Source of the DNA: Euptelea pleiosperma
Taxonomy: Eukaryota > Streptophyta > Magnoliopsida > Ranunculales > Eupteleaceae
DNA length: 64,000 bases
Direction: 5' to 3'
NCBI GenBank assembly: GCA_035048495.1
Contig: CM068540.1
Span: 8,106,829-8,170,828, forward strand
Shown here: piece by piece, positions 31,973-43,799 of the stretch
Position numbering within the stretch: position 1 is the first letter of the stretch
Layout: each line of letters begins with the position of its first letter
Position numbers and translations under genes: made by a program
Notes under the pieces: generated by a model
The model's input: the letters and a program-made list of their open reading frames with translations, nothing else
Database searches by the model: none
What the model was told of the DNA's origin: nothing

Positions 31973-33529
31973 TGTAAGGAATATTTTCATATTCAATTTG
32001 GCAAAGATTCCGTTTGACATAAAAATATTCTTATAACCGTTCCTACGAGCACTAGTGTAGTGTGAAGATGTCGTGGTACACATACTTCACCGACTACTTG
32101 AAGACTAGAAGATAGAGACAGCAAGAATCATACAGTTGACTACAGGAGTCATCTGAGTAACTGCTCCTTTATCAGTTAAAGATCGTGTACGCTCAATTAG
32201 GAAGGTAAGTGACTTAGTGGCCATAGTAATGGGTTAAAATGAATAAAATATAATGGTCAAACCTAGTCATTGGACAGACCCGAGTCTGAGTCAAAGATAT
32301 TGACTTTTGGGATAGTCCAATCGATTGGACACTTATACCCAATCGATTGGACATAGCCCAATTGATTGGAGGACTCTGTGTAATCGATTGGAAGTTACAA
32401 GGTAGAAACTTATTTTAGCCCAATCGTTTGGAGACTCTGTGAAATCGATTGGAGCATTCTGGACAGATCTTATTTGAGTCAAATCAATTGGAGACCTCTG
32501 TGTAATCGATTGGAGCCTACAGAACAGGAAACTTATTGAGGCCAATTGATTGGACACTTATACCCAATCGATTGGACCTAGAGTACAATCGATTGGACCT
32601 TGCATGAACTCAGTCTTTCTCAGATCCAAAATTCTTGGTTCCATTATCCCACATTCTACATGATTTAGGGTCATGAAATTCTATAAATACAACCCTTCTA
32701 TACCTTTTCTAAGCACACACAGACACAAAGTGACTCAATCTTTCAAGAGAGAGAGCAAATGTTTATTTATTAGAGTGTCCATTTGAAGAGCAATAAGCTT
32801 AGTTTTCCATTCACATCTTGTGAGCTTGTTCTCTTCTTGATCAAAGCCAAGTGTTTAATCCTTTTCTCAACTTAGGTCTTCCACTCATATATTCGACCTA
32901 GTAGCCTGAGTGTACCCATGTGACTCAACACCTTTTGAGTAACCTAGGGTTTAGGGTGTACTGAATCCTTCACCTTCTGCAAAGGTGGGAGTGTTGAGAA
33001 TTAAGATCGGAGGAGCCGATCAATGGTAGGTTTGGGGTGTACCAAACTGAACAAGCGGACAAGGCTTCTTGACTGGAAGGGCGAGCGTGGATTTGTAGCG
33101 TTGATTCAGAGGACGTGGACGCATTGGCAGTAGGCCTTGGCTAAGGTTGGAAGCTGTATTTGCAATGGTACTGCGTAGGTAACCTTTGTTTCGTTTAACT
33201 TTTCAGTTAGTGATACTTTCCGTCTGGACATGGTCTCGTGGTTTTTCCTTGGCAAAGGTTTCCACGTAAAAATCTCTTGTCTTGTGTGATTGTTTGTTTA
33301 TATTCTGCAATCTATCTTGATTAGATCAAACAACGAAAAGAGAATATACCACAGAGGTATATTCGATTTGAGTCCGTTGTGATAATCTTTTATCAAACAA
33401 CTAAGGCATGCGATTTTGTTCCCCTACCATAGACCAATAAAACTGTGTAGGTATAATTAATTTTAAATACCTAATCAACCCCCCCTTCTAGGTATATTGG
33501 ATTAAAGAGAACGGACCGGTATAATTTCA
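31973..33529 (+). mobile_element. Solo LTR B1 inside element A's 5' LTR
   Basis: 1,557 bp, starting TGTAAGGAATATTTTC and ending GGTATAATTTCA. The flanks GATCA (31968-31972) and AGTCA (33530-33534) correspond to a single AGTCA in the uninterrupted LTR of A, so this is a 5-bp TSD with two later changes on the left. A TATA box TATAAATA at 32682-32689 sets the strand as plus. No coding sequence. 32310-32600 holds a run of degenerate units containing CCAATCGATTGG. B2 at 35483-41946 is a second, inverted copy. Confidence 0.88.
32310..32600. repeat. Array of CCAATCGATTGG-type palindromes in B1
   Basis: The 12-bp palindrome CCAATCGATTGG and one-base variants recur about every 20-40 bp, separated by variable spacers. 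The matching array in B2 is at 41160-41610. Confidence 0.8.
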
Positions 33530-33747
33530 AGTCACCCCGTGACAGCATGCTCACTTAAGAAAGCACAAAATATGCGGGCCCCACATATTAAGTATGGAAA
33601 AAAATGAATTTCAAATTTTCAAAAAAAAAATACGGACGCTTTATTTTTTCACAAATCTTTTTAGAAAATAATGGTCGTTATTTTTGTTATAAAGAAAAAT
33701 AACGGCTGTTTTTTTTCCAGCATTTTAACGGTATATAACGCAACGGG

Positions 33748-33870
33748 TATTCTAGCACTCCTTTAAGCTGCATTGATTCAATAATGTCACTGTTATTCCC
33801 ATTAGCTAACTGAGGTGCTGAACGAGACTGAGGTTTAAACCTTGAATGTATTTAAAGGAGTGCTAAAATA
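33748..33870. mobile_element. Small inverted-repeat element
   Basis: The left end TATTCTAGCACTCCTTTAA and the right end TTTAAAGGAGTGCTAAAATA are inverted copies about 85 bp apart. Non-coding. No TSD clearly resolved. Confidence 0.5.
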
Positions 33871-35561
33871 GAGGTCTTAGCAGCATTAGGACATCATCAT
33901 TTTCAACTAATTTTATTTGTTTTTTAATGTGTTATAATGCCTTAAAAATGGACTAAGACCTTTTCACAATTTTTTCACCAATAAAATGTTATAACAGGGT
34001 TTAACATAAATGACAACCAAACATACCCTTAAACTTTTAAACTTGATCAATTTTTTTTATTGCATGGGAATACTGATATTCGCTCAAAAATGTTTATTTT
34101 AAGCAATTATCCTTTTAACGTTATCACACTCTCTTACGTAAAACTGCACTATTTATCAACTTTTCTACGTAGGAGTCTCTTCTATTGTGTAGAACACACT
34201 TTTCTAGACAAAATGGGATATTTGCATGAATTGAACACATTCTCGGAAGTCTAGATATTAAGCCATTTTGATTAAGTATCATTACTTGCTTTTTTCTATC
34301 GCAGGAAACCTTGATTGGACGATTCTCGAGACTAACAAGCCCACGATCAATCACAACAATCTAATATCAAAGCGTAAAGAGCTAGGGCAAGAAGATTGAA
34401 GCCAAGTGCAAGCCAAGCCAGTGAACCATAATGGCGTTATCAAGGATGAACTATGACACTAGACCATGGTGCAAACCTAGGACCTTCAAAGGACCACTCT
34501 CAAGATATTGGCAAACCAACGCACAGGTCAAAAGTGAGACACATTGCTGAGTAGATTAGCAAAACAAGGGATCGATGAATATTTAGAGAAAAAAAGATGT
34601 CAACATCGAGAAAACATTGACTAAAGGCCAAAACCAAACAGAAGCGAATCCGACTACATAGGGGCTAAACATCACATTGTTTAGACGGACGTGATCCTTA
34701 TCTTTCCATTATTGGAAATCATGTGTGATGCATCACACATAAACGGTTCGATCACAACATGAGGATGGGAGGTTGTACGAAGTATGATAACAGGCCAAAT
34801 AGCGGACTATGATAGCGGGCCAAGAAGTGATAACGAATGGGCTCCACTAATGAATGAAACATGTCATCACACAGTGAAGAGAAAAAGGTGGTTAACTTGT
34901 CAAGGAAAATGATTGGACGAATGGTTCGCATAAATACATCCAACGGTTGTCGGATAGCAGAGAAGAGATAACTCAAAAGGTTCATAAAAGTAGCAAATGG
35001 AGAGGGCTCAACATCGCATGAGGTGGTAAAAGGGTAGAGGAAAACTCTTGAAGAATGTATGGAACATTTGGCAAGGTAGGAGGGTATACACAAGGGGGCA
35101 AAATAGTCCTAAAAGGAAAGGAGAAAAAGGAAAGGGGACTAAAGGAGAGGATATAAATACTCTCTTGAAGAGAGAATGGAATCTCTTTCCTCCGCCTAAC
35201 TTCTGTCATCACAGCCTACAAGCACACAGTCCCATCATCTTTTCCACGTCTCTTCCCTTTTCTCTTCTCTCCCATTCATCCAAAAGCTGCTGGCCACCAT
35301 CCTCATCAAGACGACCTACAACTTTCCAAGTTGCAGGTTTGCAACTTCATCTTGCACCAGCACATTCACTAAGCCATTATCCATTTCTCCACCTGCAAGT
35401 TGTCTACGTAGACCCCATCAACAGTTCTAAGTTTTGGCCGATATCTCTTTACTGGCCAAAACCTTCTCAAGGCGCTACAACATGAAATGACAACCTGTCC
35501 ATTCTCTTTAATCCAATATACCTAGAAGGATGGGTTGATTAGGTATTTTAAATTAATTATA

Positions 35562-37003
35562 TGTTACGCTCGGACTTTTGATCCAAAAAATTGAACCAAC
35601 CGTCTAGGGTAGTTTTACTTGTAAGTGTACAAGTTTTGTTGTAGTACTTTTACAAGATCGAATCCATAGGGATTGACTTGTGCACAAGAACTACGGACAC
35701 GAAACCACTAAAGAAAAAGAAGAGAGAGAGAGAGAGAGGGAGACCTAACTAAATGCAATGAGTCAATGATTTTTTCCACTAGGAAGTGGAGCAATGTAGA
35801 GAGTAATGATCAAATATCAAAGAGGAGGCTAAGGTTTCAAGGATCCACCTAGCTCTTCTCTTATATATATATATATATATATCTTTTGATCAATATTTTT
35901 CTCAATCAAATAATAAATACTAATTTGTTTTGATTGGAAAATATAACGATGAATACAATAAACAAATCCAAAGCAAGATAATTAAGTAACGGAGAATTAA
36001 ACAACTTAATACCGATTAATAAGCTACAAGGGATCTCAAGCATTCATCATATCGATTAATCATGGTGAATCAAGAGATCATGTAGACTCTTAAATTATTC
36101 TTTTCAACAATTAATTAGTCTCTGCTAACTTAACATTCTTCCATCAATAACACGCATACGATGATAAAAAAAAAATACATAAAAGAAGCACTAGGCTTTG
36201 CCCCTAACCTTAGCTAGGCGCTTAGCCGGCCATGTCCATGTACAATGGGTTAACTAAACAACCCAACAAAAGAAAAAAAAATACAAGAAGGGAACAAAAG
36301 ATGTGGAGAATCTTGAGCCACTTTTTTTATAAAAAAAATGTCTTGAATAATATTTTCTTACTTCATTTAAATATCAAAAGGTTTTCAAATATGCCAACCG
36401 ACCATCCTTGTTTTGGAAAAAAAAAGATCTTTTCTTTTTAAAATATCAAAACTCTTTTTTTTTAGTATTAAAATCTTTTGCTTGCAAAGAGAAAAATACA
36501 CCGGCCATATTCTTTTGGTAATATCCCACATGTTTGCTAAAATGATTATTGCATATTACGCATTTATCCCTTGTGTTGACATGGTCCTTTACATTGGATC
36601 ATCAACTTGGCCCACTAATTTGGCCCACATCTTGGCAGTGTGGCCTACTAGCCTTTTTTTTGGATTTGAATTCTTGTGATTGGACTTGGGCTTGACAGGC
36701 TTTGAGAATGAGCTTTGGTACTGGGCTATAGCACTGGGTTATATCGAGTCCTTGAATTTGCACTTTAGCACCCTTCTTTAGGCATCGGGTTGGCTCACCT
36801 CCACAAACAACAACGAAATTAATGTAAGCCCATTATCATGAAAGTCTCGAAATGCCCTTATGCTCATGAAATTTCCTAGATGTGAGAAAAGTCACAAAAT
36901 GGATAATTCTCTACTTTACGTGTAAAAATAGAGATTTATGTAGGAAACTCTTGATAACACCTTGGGATAAATGGGAAAAAATGTATAAAATAACGAGTTA
37001 TCA
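35562..37003. mobile_element. Solo LTR C nested in B2
   Basis: 1,442 bp, starting TGTTACGCTCGG and ending CGAGTTATCA. Perfect TSD TTATA at 35557-35561 and 37004-37008; the empty site is seen in B1 as TTAATTTTAAATACC-type sequence without the insert. Non-coding, with a (TA)n tract near 35862-35882. It contains AAGATCGAATCCATAGGGA, a block that I associate with plant LTR sequences. Family unknown. Confidence 0.85.
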
Positions 37004-37347
37004 TTATACCTACACAGTTTTACTAGTCGATGGTAGGAGAATAAAATCGCATGCCTTAGTTATTTGATAAAAAGATTATCACAATCGACTCAAATCGAAT
37101 ATACCTCCGTGGTATATTTTCTTTTTGTCGTTTGGTCTAATCAAGATAGATAGCAAAATACAAACAAATAATCACACAAGACAAGAGATTTTTACATGAA
37201 AACCTTAGCCAAGGAAAAAACCACGGGACCACGTCTAGACGGAAAGTATCACTAACCGAAAAGTTAAACGAAACAAAGGTTACCTACGTAGCACCCGTTG
37301 CAAATACAGCTTCCAACCTTAGCCAATGCCTACTGCCGATGCGTCCA

Positions 37348-40300
37348 TGAAAGTAGGATTTTTCCGCGTCGTTGGTTAGGGAAACCCTAAAGTTCAACAA
37401 TATTTGTAATTTCTCTGAATTGGTTCACTTAATCTACAAATAAGTAGATTTGCACAGTGGCTCGTGTCGGATATCGTCCGCACTCGGGGTTAGGGCACAA
37501 TAAAGAACAAATTAACGAAAATTGCTTAGAACAACGGAGAGGTGAGAATGAGAAAAGAAAGTGGATAATTAAAAATTCATTTTTGAGTTTGATGAAAATC
37601 TACTAGAATAATGATTAAAACATAACAATGATTGAAATAAAATGCATTTAATTCATCAAAAATAGAATGTCAATTACAAGCCTTGAATCAACAACTATTG
37701 CAAACAATTAAATAAATTTAACTTAAAATAAGAGCAATTAAATGAGCTAGAGAGAGAAACGAGGTAGAGAGAGAAAGTGAGATTTAAAGAAGAAATGGTT
37801 GCATCTAGAGAGAGAAAATGTTAGGAAAGGAAGGATGCTTCTAGAGAGAGAACTAAGAGAGAAATTTACCTTGGAAGGAATGAATTTTCACCTTGTGAAC
37901 AGCCTTCTCATAGGCTTCAACCCAAGATGGAGGAAGGATGCTTTATGCTGATGTCGGTGAGGGGTAGCAAGCCACGTGGTGGTTCTTGCACTAATGGTTG
38001 CTGGTATTGGCAAGTGGATGACCAGAATCAGGAATGCCCCCAGTGGTAAGTCGTCATGCACAGGGAATGAAGAGAGGGAGATCCAAGGCTGTTGGACGTG
38101 GCTAGTGCTGCCCACGTGGCGGACAGGTTCTTGGAATGAGCAGTAACTTTGCTGCTGTAATGGGGAGAAACAGTCCACGTGTTGCACAGGGGGTTGCCGT
38201 GATGGTATGGGAGGATGGGGAAGGTTTCCACACAGGTTGACTGGTGGTAACGATGGAGGAGATGCACAAGAGTGCAACAACGTGGGTTGCAGGCTGAGGG
38301 CTGGTTCCACGTTGATGTGTGGATGCTGTCCAAGACGCTTCTGGTTTTGGAAAAAAAGGAGGGCAGCACGATCCGGATTAGTAGTGAACTGCTGGTGGTA
38401 GTTGTGAATGGTGGAAGAAAGGAGATGCATACGAGGGCCACTCAACAGCAAGGGGCGGTGTTGAGGAGCAAGACGGAGGAGAATGTGAAAAGGATCACGG
38501 TGAAAAGCACGGCATGGTGGAGTTTCGGCAGGTCGGGGTTGCTGGTTGTTGGAGGGAGATGGTGGAGCTTTGAAGACTCGCCTGCTGGTTTGCAGGCGTA
38601 GGTAGAGGAGCTCGCAGGCTTGGGAGTGGACGGAGAGAGTAGTGGCGCACCAGTCCGGTGGAAAACAGAAACCACACCGTGTTTCCCACTGATGAGAAAC
38701 CGTTAGGAGAAGAGAAATTTAAAACGGCAGGGGGTGTTGACTGGTGTTGCAGGTCGCAACACCAGAAACAGTGGTGGAAAGGAGAGGGGCTGCGCAGGTT
38801 TCCGGCGAGCTTCTCGCCATAGAAGATGACCGGAGTTGCACCTGCAACTCCGGTGAAATTAAAGAAAAAGAAGAAGAAGAAGAGGACGGATCGACTTCAC
38901 TGAGTGGAGGCTAGCAAGACACTGGAGAGGGGAGATAGCAGTGCAGATCTGGAGTTCGTGTTGAAGGGAGGAGCCCTTCGCAGCATACAAGTGGTTGCCC
39001 GGAGAAGTTGCAGGTTTGTCACTGGGAAGGAACTGGCGATACCGTGGTTTCTCACGGTTTAAAACGTGAGGTTGAGCTCACTGCTGGTGGATGCTGCGAT
39101 CATGGAACATGTAGAGGATAACAACAGGAGATGGAGGTAGCTGGTGTTGCTGCCTAGGAGATGGAAGAAAGAGAGGGAGAGCTTTTAGAGAAGAGGAGAT
39201 CGTTGGATCTCTTTTGGGGGCTGAGATGGGGTTGAGAGAAGAAGTGAAGGAGAAGTGAAGGGGGAGGGAACCACCTTCTAAGAGATCTTGGATCTCCTTT
39301 TATGGTGAGATGTGGTTGAGATCCACCTTAAAAGGGGGAAGATGTTAGACGGTTTCCAAAGAGGAAACCGTCCATGCATTAGAGGAAATGAGGTGTCCAC
39401 ATGAGTGTGCATGGGCCACTTATGTCAATAGCCCGTGGGTATTGAACAACCCGTGGGCCTATTTGGAGCCCAAGGAAGTAGAGAGGTTGGAATGTGGGCC
39501 GATCTTGATGGGTTTTAATTGACACATGGAGATATGAGGTGGCAACGGAGTGGGTCCATTCTTGGGACATAGCTATGGGCCAGTGGGTTATGGAGAATAG
39601 GCTATGGGCCTTACAATTTGATAGAACGTAGGCTAATGTTGGGCCACTGGGTCGAGGATAAGCGAGTTACGAGGCTGTGGGCTTCTAATTTGCTTAAGGG
39701 CCACTTGGCCACGGGCTTTGTGGACCACTAAGGCCATGGGGGCCATAAGATGATGGAACTATGATAATTTGATGAGATGAAGTGGCGATTTGACTTGGTC
39801 CATAACTGGCGGACCGTAGGATCTGGAGAGATCCAACGGTCAGATGAATGATCTAATGGTCAAATTGAAGATCAAACGGTAGAAGAACTATGAGAGATGG
39901 AATAAAGCTAAAGGAGAGAAGATCTGAGGTTAGATGATGGAGATTAGAGGGTTATGATGATCGATCTGAGGATCGGATGGTGAAATATATGCAATTCGAT
40001 CATGGAGAGGGGGATCGGATGGTAGATCTGGGGATCTAATGGTAGGATGAGATGATCTACGGGTTAGATATCAGAGTCTAGAGAGATGGAGAGAGAATTA
40101 GGAGAGAGGAGAGAGAAAATAATACAAAATAAAGGCAAAAGAGCTGGCGGAGGGTCATGAACCCTGATCTTCAATGTAATCTTCTGTCGGCTTCACCAAT
40201 TATGTAAGTCGTCATTTTATGTCAGTTGGTGCGACTTTGAATCACTTTGGCCCGTCTCTTGGTCTTCAGCTTTGCCTCTCTCTTGGTTCTTTATCTGGCT

Positions 40301-40649
40301 CTACGATCCTCTGACATGACCCATACTTGGCCGGTATCTTCTTGTCATAGCTTGTTGACTCCTTAAGCTTTGATATTAGGCTTCTATGGTTGATCGTGGG
40401 CCCACAAGTCTCTAAAATCCTCCGATCGGGTTTCCTGCGAGAGAAAAGCGCGTAATGAGACTTAATCAAAATGGCTTCATATTTAGACTATCCGAAATGC
40501 AATAGTCAATTTTCGTTTAAAGATTGCGCTCTACGCATTGGAAGAAACTCTTACATGAAAAAGTCGACAAAAAGACAAGTTTTACGTAGGAGAATGCGAC
40601 ATCGCTATAAGGATAATGGCTTAAAATAAGCACTTTTGAGCGAATATCA
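37348..40649 (-). mobile_element. Family D solo LTR, minus strand, nested in B2
   Basis: 3,302 bp from TGAAAGTAGGATTTTTCCG to TTTTGAGCGAATATCA, the reverse complement of a family D LTR's two ends. Perfect TSD GTCCA at 37343-37347 and 40650-40654. B1 shows the empty site (GCGTCCACGTCC in reverse complement, near 33112-33123). It is about 1.1 kb shorter than the LTRs of the young array and lacks their 102-bp repeats, so it belongs to another subfamily. The open frame at 37888-38451 is low-complexity and unsupported. Confidence 0.92.
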
Positions 40650-41159
40650 GTCCACGTCCTCTGAATCAACGCAACGAATCCACGTGCGCCCTTCTAGCCA
40701 AGAAGCCTTGTTCGCTTGTTCAGTTTGGTACACCCCAAACCTACCGTCGATCGGTTGCTCCGATCTTAATTCTCAACACTCCTGCCTTTGCCGAAGGTGA
40801 AGGATTCAGTACACCCTGAACCCTAGGTTGCACAAAGGTGTTGAGTCACACTGGTACACTTAGGCTACTAGGTCGAATATCTAAGTGGAAGACCTAAGCT
40901 GAGTAATGGATCAAGCACTTGGCTTTGATCAAGAAGAGGAACAAGCTCACAAGATGTGAATGAGAAAACAAGCTTCTTGCTCTTCAAATGGACACTCTAA
41001 GATAAACCTTATCTTCTCTCTCTTGAAGTATTGTGTCACTCTGTGTGTGTCTAGAGAAGGTATAGAAGTGTTATATTTATAGAATTCGTGACCCTTAGTC
41101 TTGTAGAACGTGGGAGAGTGGAACAAAGAATTTTGGATCTGAGAAAAGCTCAAATCGTG

Positions 41160-41610
41160 CTAAGTCCAATCGATTGTACTCTGGGTCCAATTGATTGGGC
41201 TATGTCCAATCGATTGGGTTTAGTGTCCAATCGATTGGCTTATAAGTTTTTGTCCCGAAGGCTCCAATTAATTTTACAGAGGTCTCTAATCGATTGGCCT
41301 CAAATAAGTTTATGTCCCGAAGGCTCCAATCGACTTTACAGAGGTCTCTAATCGATTGGGCTATGATCCTATTCTGTCTCGTAGACTCCAATCGATTTTA
41401 CTGATATGTCCAATCGATTGGGCTTTGATCATGTTCTGCCTCGTAGTCTCCAATCGATTGGGCATTTATTATGTTCTGCCTCATAGCTTCCAATCGATTG
41501 GGCATTTATCATGTTCTGCTTCGTAGCTTCCAATCGATTTTACAGAGTTCTCCAATTGATTGGGCTATGTCCAATCGATTGGACAAGTTCCAATCGATCG
41601 GACTCTTCCA
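41160..41610. repeat. Array of CCAATCGATTGG-type palindromes in B2
   Basis: At least a dozen copies of CCAATCGATTGG or near variants in 450 bp. Several are embedded in a longer repeated unit that includes ATGTTCTGCCTCGTAG. Confidence 0.85.
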
Positions 41611-43791
41611 TAAGTCAATATCTTTGACTAAGACTCGGGTCTATCCAATGACTAGGTTTGACTATTATATTTTATTCATTTTAAACATATTTCTTTAGCC
41701 ATTAAGTCACTTACCTTTATAATCGAGCATACACGATCTATAACCGACAAATGGGCAGTTACTCAGATGACTCCTGTCATCAACCGTCTGATTCTTGCTG
41801 TCTCTGTCTTCTAGTCTTCACGTAGTCAGCGAAGTATGCGTACCACGACATCTTCGCACTACACTGGTGCTCGTAGGAACGGTTAGAAGCATATTTTTAT
41901 GTCAAACAGAATCTTTGCTAAATTGAATATGAAAATATTCCTTACACAACAGCCCTCCACCTTGGCACCACCACCGGTGGAGTTCTCCCCCCAGGAAGTT
42001 GTAGACCGTTAGGTGATCGCCACTCCCTCACTCCTCTTTTCCTCTTTTGGGCTTCTCTCAATTCAAAAAAAAAAAACAAAAAAAAACAAAGAAGAAAAGA
42101 TAAAAGAATAGGAGGGGAGACCATTCCTCCAATACCCCTTCACGTTGCAGGTCATCCAAGAATGAGAAGCCGTTATTCTCTACTATATCCTTCACGGGTT
42201 GGCTATGCTCCACACGATCATCACCACCAACACCACCCTCTACCACGTGCTTCTCAACCCACAATTCTGCACTACTACCTTCTTCCTCTCCAGCAAACCA
42301 CCACCACTAGCATCATCTTCTTCACCGTTCTATTCATGCCCACTTTCCTACGGTTGGATCATAGACGTAAGCTCTCTTCTAAATTTCTCTCTCTTCATTT
42401 TCTCTCTCTATTCCTCTCTTTCTCTCTCTTCTCTCTTATCTATCTATTTTCTCTCTTAGTTTTGCCTTCTCTTTCTAGCCTCATCATGTTTTTCTAGGTT
42501 AGCTTTAATGGCTTTCTAGATTAATTAGTTTAATGTTAGTTTTGTTATAGACATTTGGATTTAAGCATTGTAAGTTTTGTTTTTATTTTTAAGAGAATAA
42601 ATGTTGTTTTTGCAAATTTTGTTATGATTTGAATAACAATTTCTCTCTTTAAAAATCAATCATGTTTTAATGCACCACCATCCGTATTCCCCATGTTTTT
42701 CTGATAAAAATCTATCATTTTATGTTTTTTACATGAGCTAATGATATTCGCTCAAAAGTGCTTATTTTAAGCCATTATCGTTTAGCGTTATCGCACTCTC
42801 CTACGTAAAATTTCCATATTTATCTACGTTTCGACGTAAGAGTCGCTTTCATTGCGTAGAATACACTTTTCTAGACGAAATGGTATATTTGCATGCTTTA
42901 AACGCATTTCTGGAAGTCTAGATATGAAGCCGTTTCGATTAAGTCTCATTACGTGCTTTTCTCTCGCAGGAAACCCGATCAGGCTATTCTCAAGACTTAC
43001 GGGCCCACGATCAACTATAGAGGCCTTATATCAAAGCTTAAAGAGCCAACAGGCTATGACTAGAAGATACAGGCCAAGTACGGGTCGAGTCAGAGAATCA
43101 TAGAGCCAGATAAAGAACTAAGAGAGAGGCAAAGCTGAAGACCAAGAGACGGGCTAAAGTGATTCAAAGCTGTATCAAATGACGGCTTACGTGATTGGTG
43201 AAGCCGATTGAAGATTAAATTGAAGATAAGGGTTCAAGACCCTTCGCCAGCTCTTTTGTCTTTATTTTGTATTATTTTCTCTCTCATCTATCCTAATTCT
43301 ATCTCCATCTCTCTAGACCTTAGCATCCTACCATTAGATCATCATATCCCCCGTCCGATCATTAGATCGACCGCCCCGATCCTGAGATTGATCATCCTAA
43401 CCCTCCGATCTCCATCATCTAACCTCCGATCTCATCTCCTTTAGCTCTATCCCATATCTCACAGCTTTTCCACCATTAGATCCTCCATCGGACCCATTAG
43501 ATCCTCCATCGGACCGTTGGATCTCTTCAGATCTAACAGTTTGCCAATATCAGGTCCGACTCCCTCATCACGCATTATCTTAGTGACCCATTGGTTCACC
43601 TATCCTTAGGTCCATTGTCTTGTTAGCCCATTGGCCGACATGTGGCATGTTCAATAATGGCCCACTCACATAAAGCCCATGGCCCCTTCTCAAATCTAAT
43701 GGCTCTAATGCCCATTTCATTTATTCACTATAATGGGCCAAAGATTGGACCTCTAAGATCATGGGCTGAAAATTGGGCCAAATGTTGCAAA

Positions 43792-43799
43792 TATAAGTA
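43792..43799 (+). promoter_or_regulatory. TATA-like element of array LTR 1
   Basis: TATAAGTA about 1.05 kb into the LTR, at the place where the other family D copies also have a TATA-like motif (345-350, 35151-35158). The R region would start just downstream. Repeated in LTRs 2 and 3. Confidence 0.4.

Larger units (their letters stand above)
28643..33544 (-). mobile_element. Element A: chromovirus-derived LTR retrotransposon with gag, protease and chromodomain only
   Basis: The LTRs begin TGTCACGG and end CCGTGACA. In minus orientation the order is 5' LTR (31350-33544, interrupted by B1), tRNA-iMet PBS, gag, protease, chromodomain, polypurine tract, 3' LTR (28643-29198). The internal region is only 2,151 bp, and RT, RNase H and integrase are absent. 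A 4-bp GCAT lies at both outer ends (28639-28642 and 33545-33548), probably the TSD. The layout resembles TR-GAG-type non-autonomous elements, with the unusual addition of a chromodomain. The LTRs differ by small indels; the 3' LTR lacks about 40 bp that include a TATA-like TTTATAAAG. Confidence 0.9.
31350..33544 (-). repeat. Element A 5' LTR, interrupted by solo LTR B1
   Basis: LTR sequence occupies 31350-31972 and 33530-33544. The break falls in the sequence that reads CAAGTCAGTCACCCCG in the intact 3' LTR. The same heat-shock-element-like GAATGTTCTAGAA lies at 31739-31751. This LTR keeps CCCCTTTATAAAGGC near 31597-31611, which the other LTR lacks. Confidence 0.88.
28493..34029. mobile_element. 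Possible hAT-like MITE split by element A
   Basis: The left end AGGGTATGTTTGGT (28493-28506) has its exact inverse ACCAAACATACCCT at 34016-34029. Between them lie about 630 bp of AT-rich non-coding sequence plus the whole of element A (28643-33544). The terminus type is common in plant MITEs. I see no convincing 8-bp TSD, so the assignment is provisional. Confidence 0.5.
35483..41946 (-). mobile_element. Solo LTR B2 with two nested solo LTRs
   Basis: Inverted relative to B1. It starts TGAAATGACAACCTG and ends AATATTCCTTACA. Perfect 5-bp TSD CAACA at 35478-35482 and 41947-41951. Its own sequence (about 1,710 bp) lies at 35483-35561, 37009-37347 and 40655-41946, interrupted by solo LTR C and the minus-strand family D solo LTR. 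The uninterrupted order is confirmed by B1. It carries the palindrome array at 41160-41610. Confidence 0.9.
34074..42741 (+). mobile_element. D0: older family D LTR, split by B2
   Basis: Family D LTR sequence runs 34074-35482, resumes at 41952, and reaches 42741 where the younger array D1 inserted; the rest lies beyond the window. The start TGATATTCGCTCAAAA and the following block (CTTACGTAAAACTGCAC, CCCACGATCAATCAC) align with D1 but are clearly more diverged. A TATA box GATATAAATAC lies near 35149-35159, followed by a pyrimidine-rich leader. Whether D0 is a solo LTR or part of a full element cannot be seen. Confidence 0.78.

Noticed and set aside
32310..32600. CRISPR-like array
   Set aside because: The repeats are short palindromes with irregular spacing inside a plant solo LTR. 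There are no constant-length spacers and no cas genes.
37888..38451. 187-codon minus-strand open frame
   Set aside because: It falls within the minus-strand family D solo LTR. It is low-complexity and overlapped by other open frames.
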